In this document: piece by piece, positions 1 through 7,697 of the stretch
Numbering within the stretch: the stretch's first letter is position 1
Layout: each line of letters opens with the position of its first letter
Assembly: GCA_945876155.1 (NCBI GenBank)
Contig: CAMCMW010000015.1
Coordinates: forward strand, 1-12,323
DNA: 12,323 nucleotides
Source: an uncultured Ruminococcus sp.
GTDB lineage: Bacteria > Bacillota > Clostridia > Oscillospirales > Ruminococcaceae
Direction of reading: 5' to 3'
Notes under the pieces: generated by a model
Told to the model about the DNA's origin: nothing
What the model saw: only the letters and a program-made list of their open reading frames with translations
Database searches by the model: none
Translations under genes and position numbers: made by a program

Positions 1-10
1 CGCCGCCTGA

Positions 11-57
11 CGGCGGTTCATTTAAATCGCTGCGCTCTTAAATGAAAAAAGCCGCCG
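11..57. repeat. Imperfect long hairpin (palindromic repeat)
   Basis: CGGCGG plus TTCATTTAA (11-25) is matched by TTAAATGAA (38-46) and CCGCCG (52-57). This gives a stem of 9 + 6 bp with a 5-nt bulge (47-51) and a 12-nt loop. It sits inside a GC-rich cluster, since CCGCC/GGCGG also pair at 3-7/12-16. It could be a terminator for a gene left of the window or a dispersed palindrome. The left context is missing, so the role is open. Confidence 0.45.
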
Positions 58-135
58 TGGAAAAATCGGGTTTTTCTAGGATTGATTGCACTGTGAGTTA
101 ACGTGTTTTTTTATAAAAAGCGGCGGTTTTAGAGA

Positions 136-212
136 GTTTCGCCCTCTGCGGAGGGCGACAAGGGGGCTTTGCCCCCGTTGACCCCCACCGCCTTTGAAAA
201 GGCTGGCGAAAC
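136..212. repeat. 77-bp cloverleaf-like palindromic intergenic repeat
   Basis: GTTTCGCC (136-143) and GGCGAAAC (205-212) form perfect 8-bp outer arms. Three hairpins lie inside: GCCCTC/GAGGGC (141-146/151-156), GGGGGC/GCCCCC with a TTT loop (162-167/171-176) and GCCTTT/AAAGGC (190-195/198-203). The first hairpin overlaps the outer arm by 3 bases, so not all stems can form fully together. From memory, similar GC-rich blocks ending in GGCGAAACTTTTA are scattered between genes in ruminococcal genomes. That recollection could not be tested here. No ORF is present. Confidence 0.6.
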
Positions 213-261
213 TTTTATCTCGCCGTTCGGCAGGCGTAGTTGACTTGTTGGACAAACTGAA

Positions 262-284
262 AAGGACGGCATAACACCGTCCTT
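262..284 (-). terminator. Rho-independent terminator of glyS
   Basis: An 8-bp perfect stem AAGGACGG/CCGTCCTT (262-269/277-284) with a 7-nt loop lies 10 bp past the glyS stop codon. On the minus strand it is followed by a T-rich stretch (TTCAGTTTG). The U tract is weak, but the position directly after glyS makes the call likely. Confidence 0.7.
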
Positions 285-293
285 CATAATTTA

Positions 294-1700
294 TCAGAAT
301 GCAGTTTTTTCCTCAAGGAACTCAACAAGCTTGTCTATGCTTATACGTTCCTGTTCCATTGTATCTCTGTCACGGACTGTCACACAGCCGTCCTTTTCAA
401 GAGTGTCAAAGTCGTATGTGATGCAGAAAGGAGTACCGATCTCGTCCTGACGGCGGTATCTCTTGCCGATAGTACCTGCCTCGTCAAATGTGACCATAAA
501 CTTCTTTGAGAGCATTTCAAATACTTCCTCAGCCTTTGGAGTAAGTTTCTTGACAAGCGGAAGTACTGCTGCCTTGTACGGTGCAAGTGCCGGGTGCAGG
601 TGCATAACTGTTCTTACATCCTTTTTCTCGTTGCCGTTTTTGTCAACGGAAGTAAGCTCTTCCTCGTCATAAGCCTCTGTAACAATTGAGAGGAACAGTC
701 TTTCAACACCCAGTGACGGCTCGATTACATACGGTATGTACTTTTCACCTGTTTCAGGGTCGAAGTATTCAAGTGACTTTCCGCTGGTCTTGATGTGCTG
801 GGTCAGGTCGTAGTCAGTTCTGTCCGCAACGCCCCAGAGCTCGCCCCAGCCGAACGGGAAGAGGTACTCGAAGTCGGTAGTAGCCTTTGAATAGAAGCAA
901 AGTTCTTCCGGTGAATGGTCTCTCAGACGGATATTTTCCTCTTTGAGTCCCAGACTGAGCAGGAAGTCACGGCAGAATCCTCTCCAGTAGGAGAACCATT
1001 CAAGGTCAGTACCCGGCTTGCAGAAAAATTCCAGTTCCATCTGCTCGAATTCACGGACACGGAAAATGAAGTTGCCCGGTGTTATCTCGTTTCTGAATGA
1101 CTTGCCTATCTGTGCAACACCGAAAGGCACTTTCTTTCTTGTAGTACGCTGAATATTTGCAAAGTTTACGAAAATACCCTGTGCAGTTTCCGGACGGAGA
1201 TAAAGCTCAGACTTTGTATCCTCTGTTACACCCTGGAATGTCTTGAACATAAGGTTGAACTGACGGATATCAGTAAAATTGGACTTTCCGCAGTTCGGAC
1301 AGCATATCTCATGTTCACGGATATAGTCCATCATCTGTTCGTTTGACCAGCCTGAAACGTTTGTACCGTCGAAATCCTCAATAAGGTTGTCTGCTCTGTG
1401 ACGTGTCTTGCACTCCTTGCAGTCCATAAGAGGGTCGGAGAAACCGCCGATGTGACCGGACGCAACCCAGGTCTGGGGGTTCATAAGTATAGCGCTGTCC
1501 AGTCCTACATTGTATTTATTCTCCTGGACGAATTTTTTCATCCATGCTTTCTTGATATTGTTTTTCAGCTCAACACCGAGAGGGCCGTAATCCCATGTAT
1601 TGGCAAGACCGCCGTAGATTTCAGAACCTGGATAAACATATCCCTTTGACTTGCAAAGGTCAACGATTTTGTCCATTGATTTTTCAGTATTGGGTATCAT
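294..1700 (-). CDS. glyS: Glycyl-tRNA synthetase, class II homodimeric type
   Basis: Charges tRNA-Gly with glycine in the cytoplasm. The 468-residue length fits the single-chain alpha2 enzyme rather than the split alpha/beta form. Class II signatures are visible: the N-terminal [18 protein letters not shown] block (25-42), motif 2 with SFRNEITP (201-208) followed by [14 protein letters not shown], and motif 3 PSLGVERL (328-335). A Cys pair at 94/97 and Cys133/134/137 suggest the zinc-binding insertion seen in some family members. The C-terminal part (from about 368, [16 protein letters not shown]) is the HGTP anticodon-binding domain. The ATG at 1700 has AAAGGAAAG about 8-10 nt upstream. No T-box motif is visible in the 34-nt leader, so tRNA-dependent control is not supported. 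The gene is monocistronic, with its own promoter and terminator. Confidence 0.97.
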   Translation of the reverse strand: MIPNTEKSMDKIVDLCKSKGYVYPGSEIYGGLANTWDYGPLGVELKNNIKKAWMKKFVQENKYNVGLDSAILMNPQTWVASGHIGGFSDPLMDCKECKTRHRADNLIEDFDGTNVSGWSNEQMMDYIREHEICCPNCGKSNFTDIRQFNLMFKTFQGVTEDTKSELYLRPETAQGIFVNFANIQRTTRKKVPFGVAQIGKSFRNEITPGNFIFRVREFEQMELEFFCKPGTDLEWFSYWRGFCRDFLLSLGLKEENIRLRDHSPEELCFYSKATTDFEYLFPFGWGELWGVADRTDYDLTQHIKTSGKSLEYFDPETGEKYIPYVIEPSLGVERLFLSIVTEAYDEEELTSVDKNGNEKKDVRTVMHLHPALAPYKAAVLPLVKKLTPKAEEVFEMLSKKFMVTFDEAGTIGKRYRRQDEIGTPFCITYDFDTLEKDGCVTVRDRDTMEQERISIDKLVEFLEEKTAF

Positions 1701-1740
1701 TTTTCATCTTTCCTTTCACTAACTATAATAATTCTATTAT

Positions 1741-1769
1741 ATTTTACTCTAAAACAGAAAAAAAGTCAA
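1741..1769 (-). promoter_or_regulatory. Putative glyS promoter
   Basis: Reading the minus strand, TTGACT (1769-1764) and TAAAAT (1746-1741) are separated by exactly 17 bp. This predicts a start near 1734 and a leader of about 34 nt. An alternative TATAAT is 5 bp further downstream but would leave a 22-bp spacer. Confidence 0.55.
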
Positions 1770-1848
1770 GGAAATCGGATATATTCTCAGCAATCATTTT
1801 TTGTGGTATTATGAATTTTATTGTAGGGGAGGTTGCCCTCGACGTCCC

Positions 1849-1990
1849 AGTCTGTGACCAGACAGGACAAATCGTTGTAAATTTTACAGTATATGTTTAT
1901 TTTTGGCACGACCGGCAGCCATACAGAAAATCGGTGGGGCAAAAATATACGATTAAATTATCAATGAAATGTCCTGTCTGGTCACAGACT
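1849..1990. repeat. 142-bp element with 21-bp perfect terminal inverted repeats
   Basis: Bases 1849-1869 are the exact reverse complement of 1970-1990 (21 of 21), enclosing 100 bp. Each arm has its own dyad: GTCTG-TGAC-CAGAC on the left (1850-1863) and GTCTG-GTCA-CAGAC on the right (1976-1989). The interior is AT-rich at its ends with a short GC-rich middle, and holds no credible gene. No target-site duplication is evident at the flanks. It could be a MITE-like insertion, a pair of operators, or a terminator-type hairpin, since the right arm runs straight into five Ts (1990-1994) on the plus strand. The rest of the gap (1770-1848 and 1991-2055) shows only the promoter elements listed separately. 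Confidence 0.6.
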
Positions 1991-2000
1991 TTTTGAATAG

Positions 2001-2006
2001 TATAAT
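2001..2006 (+). promoter_or_regulatory. Candidate -10 box for the DUF421 operon
   Basis: A perfect TATAAT lies 50 bp upstream of the DUF421 start. The matching -35 position (about 1978-1983) falls inside the right arm of the 21-bp inverted repeat and does not resemble TTGACA. The promoter is therefore weak or activator-dependent if real. Confidence 0.35.
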
Positions 2007-2055
2007 AAAATCTGCGCAAAATAAACAAAAGAAAATCTGAAAGGACTGTTTACAT

Positions 2056-2733
2056 TTGAATATTGTATTCATACGTGCGCTGATATTATACATTATAGTA
2101 ATTTTTTCCGTAAGGCTCATGGGAAAAAGGCAGATAGGAGAACTCCAGCCCTCGGAACTGGTTATAACTATCCTTGTTTCCAACATAGCAACACTCCCCC
2201 TTGAAGACCTGAATATACCCCTTGTCATGGGAATACTGCCTATTCTCTCCCTTGTATGCTTTGAGGTCATAATGTCGTGGCTGTCGCTGAAATCAAAAAG
2301 ACTGCGCCATGCTGTTTCGGGAAGTCCGAAGGTGATTATACGTGACGGCGTTCTCGACCAGAAAGTTATGGAGGATCTGCGATTTTCCGTCGACGACCTT
2401 ATGACTGCTTTACGAGGAAACAGTATATTTGACATTGCGGACGTTCAGTTTGCAATAGTGGAGACTAACGGCAGTGTGTCGGTATATGAAAAGTATGCCC
2501 AGAGAAACGTCAAAAACACCGACCTCAATCTCACCGGAACATCAATGGATCCTCCGGTAATAATCGTTTCCGACGGCAAGCTTATCACCCAGGGTCTTAA
2601 CGAAACCGGACTGAAAAAGCAGTGGGTATACGACCTGATAGAGCGAAAGCATATTGAGATTTCAGATATTTTTCTGCTTACTGCTGACAAAAACGGCACA
2701 TACAATCTGATAAAAAGGAGCAGCGGAAAATGA
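2056..2733 (+). CDS. DUF421 (YetF-like) membrane protein
   Basis: The 225-residue protein matches the DUF421/YetF family by its N-terminal pattern: a membrane helix at about 2-20, then LMGKRQIGELQPSELVITIL (21-40). Further helices lie at about 35-48 and 54-76. A soluble C-terminal domain holds the typical DLRFSVDDLMTALRGNSIFD stretch (107-126), followed by VQFAIVETNGSVSVYEK. The C-terminal domain is probably cytosolic. The biochemical role of the family is poorly known; some bacillus relatives affect spore membrane properties. Translation begins at TTG 2056 with AAAGGA (2040-2045) 10 nt upstream. This start yields the expected family N-terminus, and no ATG fits better. It overlaps the next gene by 4 bp (ATGA), so the pair is a translationally coupled operon. 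Confidence 0.9.
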   Translation: MNIVFIRALILYIIVIFSVRLMGKRQIGELQPSELVITILVSNIATLPLEDLNIPLVMGILPILSLVCFEVIMSWLSLKSKRLRHAVSGSPKVIIRDGVLDQKVMEDLRFSVDDLMTALRGNSIFDIADVQFAIVETNGSVSVYEKYAQRNVKNTDLNLTGTSMDPPVIIVSDGKLITQGLNETGLKKQWVYDLIERKHIEISDIFLLTADKNGTYNLIKRSSGK

Positions 2734-3107
2734 TAAGAATAAAAATAAGCTTTGGTATCATAATTTCAATTATTGTTCTGGGCGTTACCGGATTTTTTGT
2801 ACTGCGTCACGAAACCAACGAAATAATAGGACTGATTGACGAAACCAGGTCATATTCCGACTCTGACAATACCCAAGAGGCGTTGAAGTCCGCTGACAAG
2901 CTGCTGAAAAAATGGGACAAGTACCACACCTACGCAAGTATTTTTATAAACAATGACAAGATAAGTGACGTACAGGAATCAATTTCACGTATAAAAGCAC
3001 TGATTGAAAAGGACAACGACGAGCTGAATGCGGAATACGATTCGGCGAAGTCTGCACTTGAATGGATAGTTGAAAGTGAGATTCCCAGGTGGACTAATAT
3101 TCTTTAA
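2730..3107 (+). CDS. DUF4363 family protein, N-terminal membrane anchor
   Basis: The 125-residue protein has one N-terminal hydrophobic helix (about 5-25) followed by a charged, probably helical domain rich in Asp, Glu, Lys and Ser. The layout and the WDKYHTYASIFINNDKI region match DUF4363, which commonly sits next to DUF421 genes. The ATG (2730-2732) overlaps the upstream stop as ATGA, and AGGAG lies at 2716-2720, inside the upstream coding sequence. It probably acts with the DUF421 protein at the membrane, with its soluble part outside; that is inferred from gene pairing only. Reaction unknown. Confidence 0.85.
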   Translation: MIRIKISFGIIISIIVLGVTGFFVLRHETNEIIGLIDETRSYSDSDNTQEALKSADKLLKKWDKYHTYASIFINNDKISDVQESISRIKALIEKDNDELNAEYDSAKSALEWIVESEIPRWTNIL

Positions 3108-3112
3108 ACGAA

Positions 3113-3141
3113 ACGGGATACCCTTTTGCAGGATATCCCGT
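3113..3141. terminator. Bidirectional terminator between convergent operons
   Basis: An 8-bp perfect stem ACGGGATA/TATCCCGT (3113-3120/3134-3141) lies between the DUF4363 stop (3107) and the LRR gene stop (3149). CC/GG can extend it across a one-base bulge. On the minus strand it is followed by TTCGTTT, on the plus strand by AAATTTCTT. It probably serves both converging transcripts. Confidence 0.7.
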
Positions 3142-3148
3142 AAATTTC

Positions 3149-4549
3149 TTATTTCTGATAAAACTCATCAGTTTTCTTCTTTTTCCTGATAATGACTGCA
3201 ACAGCCACTGTTATTCCTATAACAATTATTCCCACTGAAACCCATATTGCAATAATATAAGGCAGATCCTTGTTTTCGTCAAGGTATTCTATGGAAATCC
3301 TGTTGCTTTTTGCATAGACCTTAGCGGCTGTGTCAAAATTCGCCTTGATTTTAAAGCCGTCCAGCTTGTGGAACTCGCCCTCCTCATCATCGGTAAAGCC
3401 AAGAGCATATTCGCCTATGGTTTCCACTGTATCGGGTACAGTTACAGTTTTCAGCGATGTACACTCAAGAAAAGCATAGTCGCCGATAGAGGTTACAGAC
3501 GCTGGTATATCAATGTTTGTAAGAGATGAACAGTCGCAGAAAAGACTTCCGTCAATCTCGGTCAGACTGTTGGAAAGAGTGATGCTGCGAAGTGCGGTAC
3601 AGTTTGAGAAAGCCGCCTCGCCGATTGCCGTAACGCTGTCGGTCATTGTTATTGTTTCAAGGTACGGATTGTCGAAAAACGCTCCCGACGGTATGTACAG
3701 AACTGAATCCGGAACTGCATATTCCGTCAGATTTTTTCCCATGGGAAATATTTCAAGTATCGTTTCGTCTTTGGAGTACAAAACACCGTCTATTGCCTTA
3801 AAATACCCGCTTTCTTCCGAAACTTCAAAGTTTTCAAGATCCTCACAGCCCAGGAAAGAAAGAGAACCTACAGATTCAAGGGTAGACGGTATTGAAACAG
3901 TCTTTACCCCACGGCAGTAGTAATAGGACATTGCCCCCAGTGTTTCAAGACCTTCCCAGAGTTCCAGTGATTCACCCAGAGTGGAAAACGCAAAGGCGTA
4001 GTCACCAACAGCTGTAACCGTTGACGGCATTGTGACAGAACTCAGATTGTCACAGTAGCTGAAGGCGTATGAACCGACAGTTGTTACCGTTTCCGGTATC
4101 TCCACTTCCTTCAGACTGGTACACTGTGCAAAGCACTGAGCCGGAATTTCTGTTATACCGTCAGGGAGCTTAACCGTTTCAAGCTTTTCACAGCCGAGGA
4201 ATGCACCCTCTCCGATATAGCCTACACCGTCAGCAATGTTAGCAGAACGCAGCTTTGTACAGCCGGCAAAGGCATTGTCGTAAATTCCCAGTATCTTGTA
4301 ACCGTCAATCTCCTCGCCGATGTTTACAGCGGTGGTATTGCTGTTGCAGGCAGTTATATATACGCCGCCTTTGGCTTTGTTGTATGTGAGTACATTGTCT
4401 GTAAAGGTTTCACCCTCATAAAGTTCGGGAGTGGCTGTCTGAGTGGTTTGGGATTCTTCTTCATCAGCATACACCAGCGGCATGGAGTATGCAAATACAG
4501 CTGCTGCCGCTAAGATAGTACACAAAATTTTTTTCGGGGCAATTTTCAT
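3149..4549 (-). CDS. BspA-like leucine-rich-repeat surface protein, membrane-anchored
   Basis: The 466-residue protein has a signal peptide (basic MKIAPKK, hydrophobic core, likely cleavage after Ala28, VYA-DE). About ten LRR_5/BspA-type repeats follow (roughly 80-385) with the pattern IxxxAFxxCxxLxxVxIPxxV. Inside is the family's DGVLYSKDETILEIFPMGK module (254-272). A capping segment (KANFDTAAKVYAKSNRISIEYL, 402-423) comes before a membrane helix (about 430-456) and a Lys-rich cytoplasmic tail. The repeats should therefore face outside, where such proteins usually bind proteins or polysaccharides; the ligand cannot be read from sequence. The ATG at 4549 overlaps the stop of the upstream LRR gene (ATGA), and GGAGG (4561-4557) sits 7 nt before it. 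It is the last gene of the glmS operon. No sortase signal, dockerin or enzymatic domain is visible. Confidence 0.9.
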   Translation of the reverse strand: MKIAPKKILCTILAAAAVFAYSMPLVYADEEESQTTQTATPELYEGETFTDNVLTYNKAKGGVYITACNSNTTAVNIGEEIDGYKILGIYDNAFAGCTKLRSANIADGVGYIGEGAFLGCEKLETVKLPDGITEIPAQCFAQCTSLKEVEIPETVTTVGSYAFSYCDNLSSVTMPSTVTAVGDYAFAFSTLGESLELWEGLETLGAMSYYYCRGVKTVSIPSTLESVGSLSFLGCEDLENFEVSEESGYFKAIDGVLYSKDETILEIFPMGKNLTEYAVPDSVLYIPSGAFFDNPYLETITMTDSVTAIGEAAFSNCTALRSITLSNSLTEIDGSLFCDCSSLTNIDIPASVTSIGDYAFLECTSLKTVTVPDTVETIGEYALGFTDDEEGEFHKLDGFKIKANFDTAAKVYAKSNRISIEYLDENKDLPYIIAIWVSVGIIVIGITVAVAVIIRKKKKTDEFYQK

Positions 4550-5757
4550 TCTTCGTCCTCCGTATCGTCGTATTCGTCTTCCCCGTCCTCATTATCTTTA
4601 TTTTTTCCATGGTTTACAAGAATTACCGCAACAATAATTATAACTGCCCCGGCTGCAACACAGATTCCGGCAATAACCCCCGGCGCAAGTCCCTTTTCCT
4701 CTGAACTGTTTTTCTCAGTTATATTGCTGTCGTCCTCCTCCGGTTCGTCCAGTGATACAAATGTAATTGCATTTTCATTACAGTAAGTCTGTGCATAACT
4801 GCCTGTGTATCCCATTACCACAAAGTTTTCGTCGGCAACTATCTGGTCGTCGTCATCAGTATAAAAGCCGAATGCACTGTAATCTATAGTGGTGACAGTA
4901 CCCGGAATGGTAACAGACTTCATGCCTGTGGAACAGAATGCAGCCTGACCTATTTCAGAAAGGGTAAGGGGAAAATCAATGGTTTCCAGCGACTCGCATT
5001 TATAGAAGGACGCATTTCCTATCTTCTGGAGATTTTCAGGCAGCGTCACGTCTTTAAGGGCTGTACAGCCGGAAAACATAAAATTGCTAAGTGCAGTAAG
5101 ATTCTCCGGCAGAACTATTGATTCAAGTGACGTACATTCCGCAAACGCAAAATTTCCAACAAATTCAACACTCTCCGGAAATGTTATTTCTTTAAGGTTG
5201 GAACACATTGCAAATGTACTTGAATTTATTGCCACAATACCGTCGGCAACTGTATATTTTTCGGGATTTTTTCCTGTAGGGTACGCCATGATTGCAAGAC
5301 CGTCCCTGCCTACTATTGCACCGTCGCTGTCGGTGGTGTAAATCTCGTTTTTGTCATTTACCTTAAATTCCATAAGGGAGGTACAGCCGTAAAACGGGAA
5401 AAATCCAAAATCCGCAAGATTTTCGGAAATAGTCACCTGGGTTATCTTATCATTCAGATAGAACGTGTAGTCCCCCAGTCCTTTTACGGTATAGCCGTCT
5501 ATCTCCTCCGGAATTTCAACTTCTGTATCACTTCCGGTATATTCCTCCAGAAATGCAACTTCGTTTCCGTCGTCATAGGTCTGGAGGGAATATTTATAGT
5601 CACCGCTTGTTATATAGCTGTCTTCTTCTGCGGCGGATTCCTCGTCAAGGGGTTCGTCATACAAATCCACGTCTTCGGCATAAGCCGTCAGCGCAAGGCA
5701 TGATACCGCAGCAGAAACCGCTAAAATCAGCGCTGTAATTCTTTTTTTCAACTTCAT
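4546..5757 (-). CDS. BspA-like leucine-rich-repeat surface protein with acidic tail (start corrected)
   Basis: 403 residues from ATG 5757. GGAG (5767-5764) lies 6 nt upstream, and this start gives a clean signal peptide (MKLKKR, hydrophobic core, cleavage near LTAYA-ED, residue 27). The longer reading frame begins at a TTG (5796) inside the end of glmS without a good SD and would add 13 residues before the signal peptide. BspA/LRR_5 repeats run from about 80 to 300 and include the DGAIVGRDGLAIMAYPTGK module (145-163). A typical GYTGSYAQTYCNENAITFV cap follows (316-334). A membrane helix (about 359-381) precedes a strongly acidic tail (DNEDGEDEYDDTEDEE), unlike the Lys-rich tail of its neighbour. 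It is predicted to be exported and anchored, with unknown ligand. It lies 31 bp after glmS, with no terminator between them. Confidence 0.9.
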   Translation of the reverse strand: MKLKKRITALILAVSAAVSCLALTAYAEDVDLYDEPLDEESAAEEDSYITSGDYKYSLQTYDDGNEVAFLEEYTGSDTEVEIPEEIDGYTVKGLGDYTFYLNDKITQVTISENLADFGFFPFYGCTSLMEFKVNDKNEIYTTDSDGAIVGRDGLAIMAYPTGKNPEKYTVADGIVAINSSTFAMCSNLKEITFPESVEFVGNFAFAECTSLESIVLPENLTALSNFMFSGCTALKDVTLPENLQKIGNASFYKCESLETIDFPLTLSEIGQAAFCSTGMKSVTIPGTVTTIDYSAFGFYTDDDDQIVADENFVVMGYTGSYAQTYCNENAITFVSLDEPEEDDSNITEKNSSEEKGLAPGVIAGICVAAGAVIIIVAVILVNHGKNKDNEDGEDEYDDTEDEE

Positions 5758-5788
5758 AATGTACTCCGTTATTTTCAGCAGAATGTTT

Positions 5789-7609
5789 TTATTCAACCGT
5801 TACTGACTTAGCAAGGTTTCTCGGTTTGTCAACGTCATTGCCTTTGAGTACTGACGTATAGTAAGCAATAAGCTGCAAAGGAACAACGGCAACCATAGGC
5901 ATGATAATATCGTCGATATCCGGCAGACCGAATTTGTAGTCTGCAACGTCCTTTTCCGGAGTGTATCCGTCACGGCAAACCATTATAACCTTAGCACCCC
6001 TTGCCTTGACTTCCTTGATGTTGCTTACAGTCTTTTCAAACAGTGCCTTCTGTGTTGCAACTGCAATAACAGGCATACCGTCCGAAATAAGGGAGATTGT
6101 ACCGTGTTTAAGCTCTCCTGCGGCATAGGACTCGGAATGGATATAGGATATCTCTTTAAGCTTTAAAGAACCTTCCATGCTCAGCGCATAGTCCAAACCT
6201 CTTCCTATGTAGAGCAGACTGTCAGCCGTGATAAGGGAGGAGGCAATGTACTGTGTGTCCTCCTTGTTTTTGAGTATTTCTTCAATGTAATCCGGGGTCT
6301 GCTGCAAAAGTGAAGTAAGTCTGCGGCACTCTGTTTCGTCAATAGCGTCAACAGCCAGTGCAAGCTCAAATGCCAGCAGGTACATAACAGCAATCTGCAC
6401 CATGTACGCCTTTGTGGACGCAACTGCGATTTCCGGTCCGGCATGGGTATAGATAAGCATATCCGCCTCTCTTGCAATAGAACTGCCCTTTGCGTTTACG
6501 ATAGCAAGAGTCTGTGCGCCCAGCTCTTTTGCAAGCCTCATAGCCGCAAGACTGTCAGCTGTTTCGCCGGACTGTGAAATTACAATTACTAAATCCCTGT
6601 TTGTAACCAGCGGTTCACGGTATCTGAATTCTGAGGCAATGTCAACTATTACCGGAACTCTTGCAAGCTTTTCAATGACGTATTTTCCCACAAGTCCGGC
6701 GTGCATTGCAGTACCGCAGGCAACAACATATATCTGATTGAACTCTCTGAGTTTTTCAGGAGTGATTCCACATTCTTCAAGGTTCGGCAGACCGTCTGTG
6801 ATTCTCGGGGAAATGGTTGTTTTTATAGCAGTCGGCTGTTCGTGAATCTCTTTGAGCATGAAGTGTTCGTATCCGCCTTTTTCTGCGGCGTCCATGTCCC
6901 AGTCGGCAGTTTTAAGCTCTTTCTGAATTTCCTTTTTATGCTTGTCGTAGAACTTTACGCCGTCCTTGTCAAGTCTTGCGATTTCGTCATGTTCAAGCAG
7001 GTAGTAGTCCTTGGTGTACTTTAAAATTGCCGGAACGTCCGACGCAATAAAGCTTTCGTTTTCGCCCACGCCTACGATAAGCGGACTTTCTCTCCTGACC
7101 GCATAAACCACGTCCTTAAAATCGGAAAAGACTATTCCCAGCGCAAAGGAGCCTTCAACCTCGCTCATAACCTTAACAATAGTGTCAAGAGGATTACCGT
7201 CGTAGTAATAGTCCAGGAGCTGTGCCACAACTTCTGTATCAGTTTCACTCTGGAATTCACGTCCCTGAGCCACAAGGAAGTCTTTGAGAGTTTTGTAGTT
7301 TTCGATAATGCCGTTGTGGACTATTGTTACTCTCTTTCCGCTGTGGGGGTGGGAGTTGATGTCGGAAGGTTCACCGTGGGTAGCCCAGCGGGTGTGACCG
7401 ATTCCTGCGTGACCGGACGGCTTGTATGTAGTTTCCATTTTTTCTTCAAGGTCTTTGAGTCTGCCCTTGGACTTTGCAACCTTTATTTCTCCGTTGTCAA
7501 AAACCGCTATTCCGGCAGAGTCATAACCTCTGTATTCAAGTTTTGAAAGTGCATTCATAAGAACGTCGGTACATTCTCTAGGACCGACATAGCCAACTAT
7601 TCCGCACAT
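5789..7609 (-). CDS. glmS: Glutamine--fructose-6-phosphate aminotransferase (isomerizing)
   Basis: Makes glucosamine-6-phosphate from fructose-6-phosphate and glutamine, the entry step to UDP-GlcNAc for peptidoglycan and other envelope polymers. The 606-residue length is normal. The N-terminal class II glutaminase domain (about 1-220) begins MCGIVGYVG, so after Met removal Cys2 is the nucleophile; this fixes the start at 7609. HTRWATHG (72-79), HNG (98-100) and SETDTE (121-126) are present. The first SIS domain has VACGTAMHAG (296-305) and SQSGETADS (345-353). The second has KLKEISYIHSE (483-493) and GELKHG (498-503). The C-terminus KSVTVE (601-606) is the conserved catalytic tail. All expected residues are intact. 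It heads the minus-strand operon with two LRR genes. The leader is unusual: the nearest SD lies 33 nt upstream beyond a hairpin. Confidence 0.98.
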   Translation of the reverse strand: MCGIVGYVGPRECTDVLMNALSKLEYRGYDSAGIAVFDNGEIKVAKSKGRLKDLEEKMETTYKPSGHAGIGHTRWATHGEPSDINSHPHSGKRVTIVHNGIIENYKTLKDFLVAQGREFQSETDTEVVAQLLDYYYDGNPLDTIVKVMSEVEGSFALGIVFSDFKDVVYAVRRESPLIVGVGENESFIASDVPAILKYTKDYYLLEHDEIARLDKDGVKFYDKHKKEIQKELKTADWDMDAAEKGGYEHFMLKEIHEQPTAIKTTISPRITDGLPNLEECGITPEKLREFNQIYVVACGTAMHAGLVGKYVIEKLARVPVIVDIASEFRYREPLVTNRDLVIVISQSGETADSLAAMRLAKELGAQTLAIVNAKGSSIAREADMLIYTHAGPEIAVASTKAYMVQIAVMYLLAFELALAVDAIDETECRRLTSLLQQTPDYIEEILKNKEDTQYIASSLITADSLLYIGRGLDYALSMEGSLKLKEISYIHSESYAAGELKHGTISLISDGMPVIAVATQKALFEKTVSNIKEVKARGAKVIMVCRDGYTPEKDVADYKFGLPDIDDIIMPMVAVVPLQLIAYYTSVLKGNDVDKPRNLAKSVTVE

Positions 7610-7619
7610 ATTATCATGT

Positions 7620-7649
7620 GATTTGCAGTGAAAGCAAATCTACTCCTTT
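7620..7649 (-). promoter_or_regulatory. glmS ribosome-binding site with hairpin spacer
   Basis: On the minus strand the strong SD AAAGGAG (7649-7643) is followed by GATTTGC-TTTCACT-GCAAATC (7640-7620), a perfect 7-bp hairpin. Ten further bases precede ATG 7609. The linear SD-to-ATG gap is 33 nt, but 12 nt if the hairpin is folded. No SD lies nearer the ATG, and the required N-terminal Cys rules out another start. This site decides how glmS is translated. Confidence 0.6.
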
Positions 7650-7697
7650 CATTTGTTTCGTTCAATTTGTATCATACCATAAGGCAGTGATTTTTTT

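Noticed and set aside
1701..1800. T-box leader upstream of glyS
   Set aside because: The predicted leader is only about 34 nt, and no T-box consensus (GGGTGGNACCGCG type) is present.
1595..1996. 133-codon plus-strand open frame across the glyS start and the 142-bp element
   Set aside because: It begins antisense inside glyS, lacks an SD, and continues through inverted repeats. It matches no family I recognise.
1953..2435. 160-codon minus-strand frame
   Set aside because: It is antisense to the clearly recognisable DUF421 gene and runs into the inverted repeat.
5789..5796. Overlap of the LRR gene with the 3' end of glmS
   Set aside because: It depends on a TTG start without an SD; the ATG at 5757 removes the overlap.
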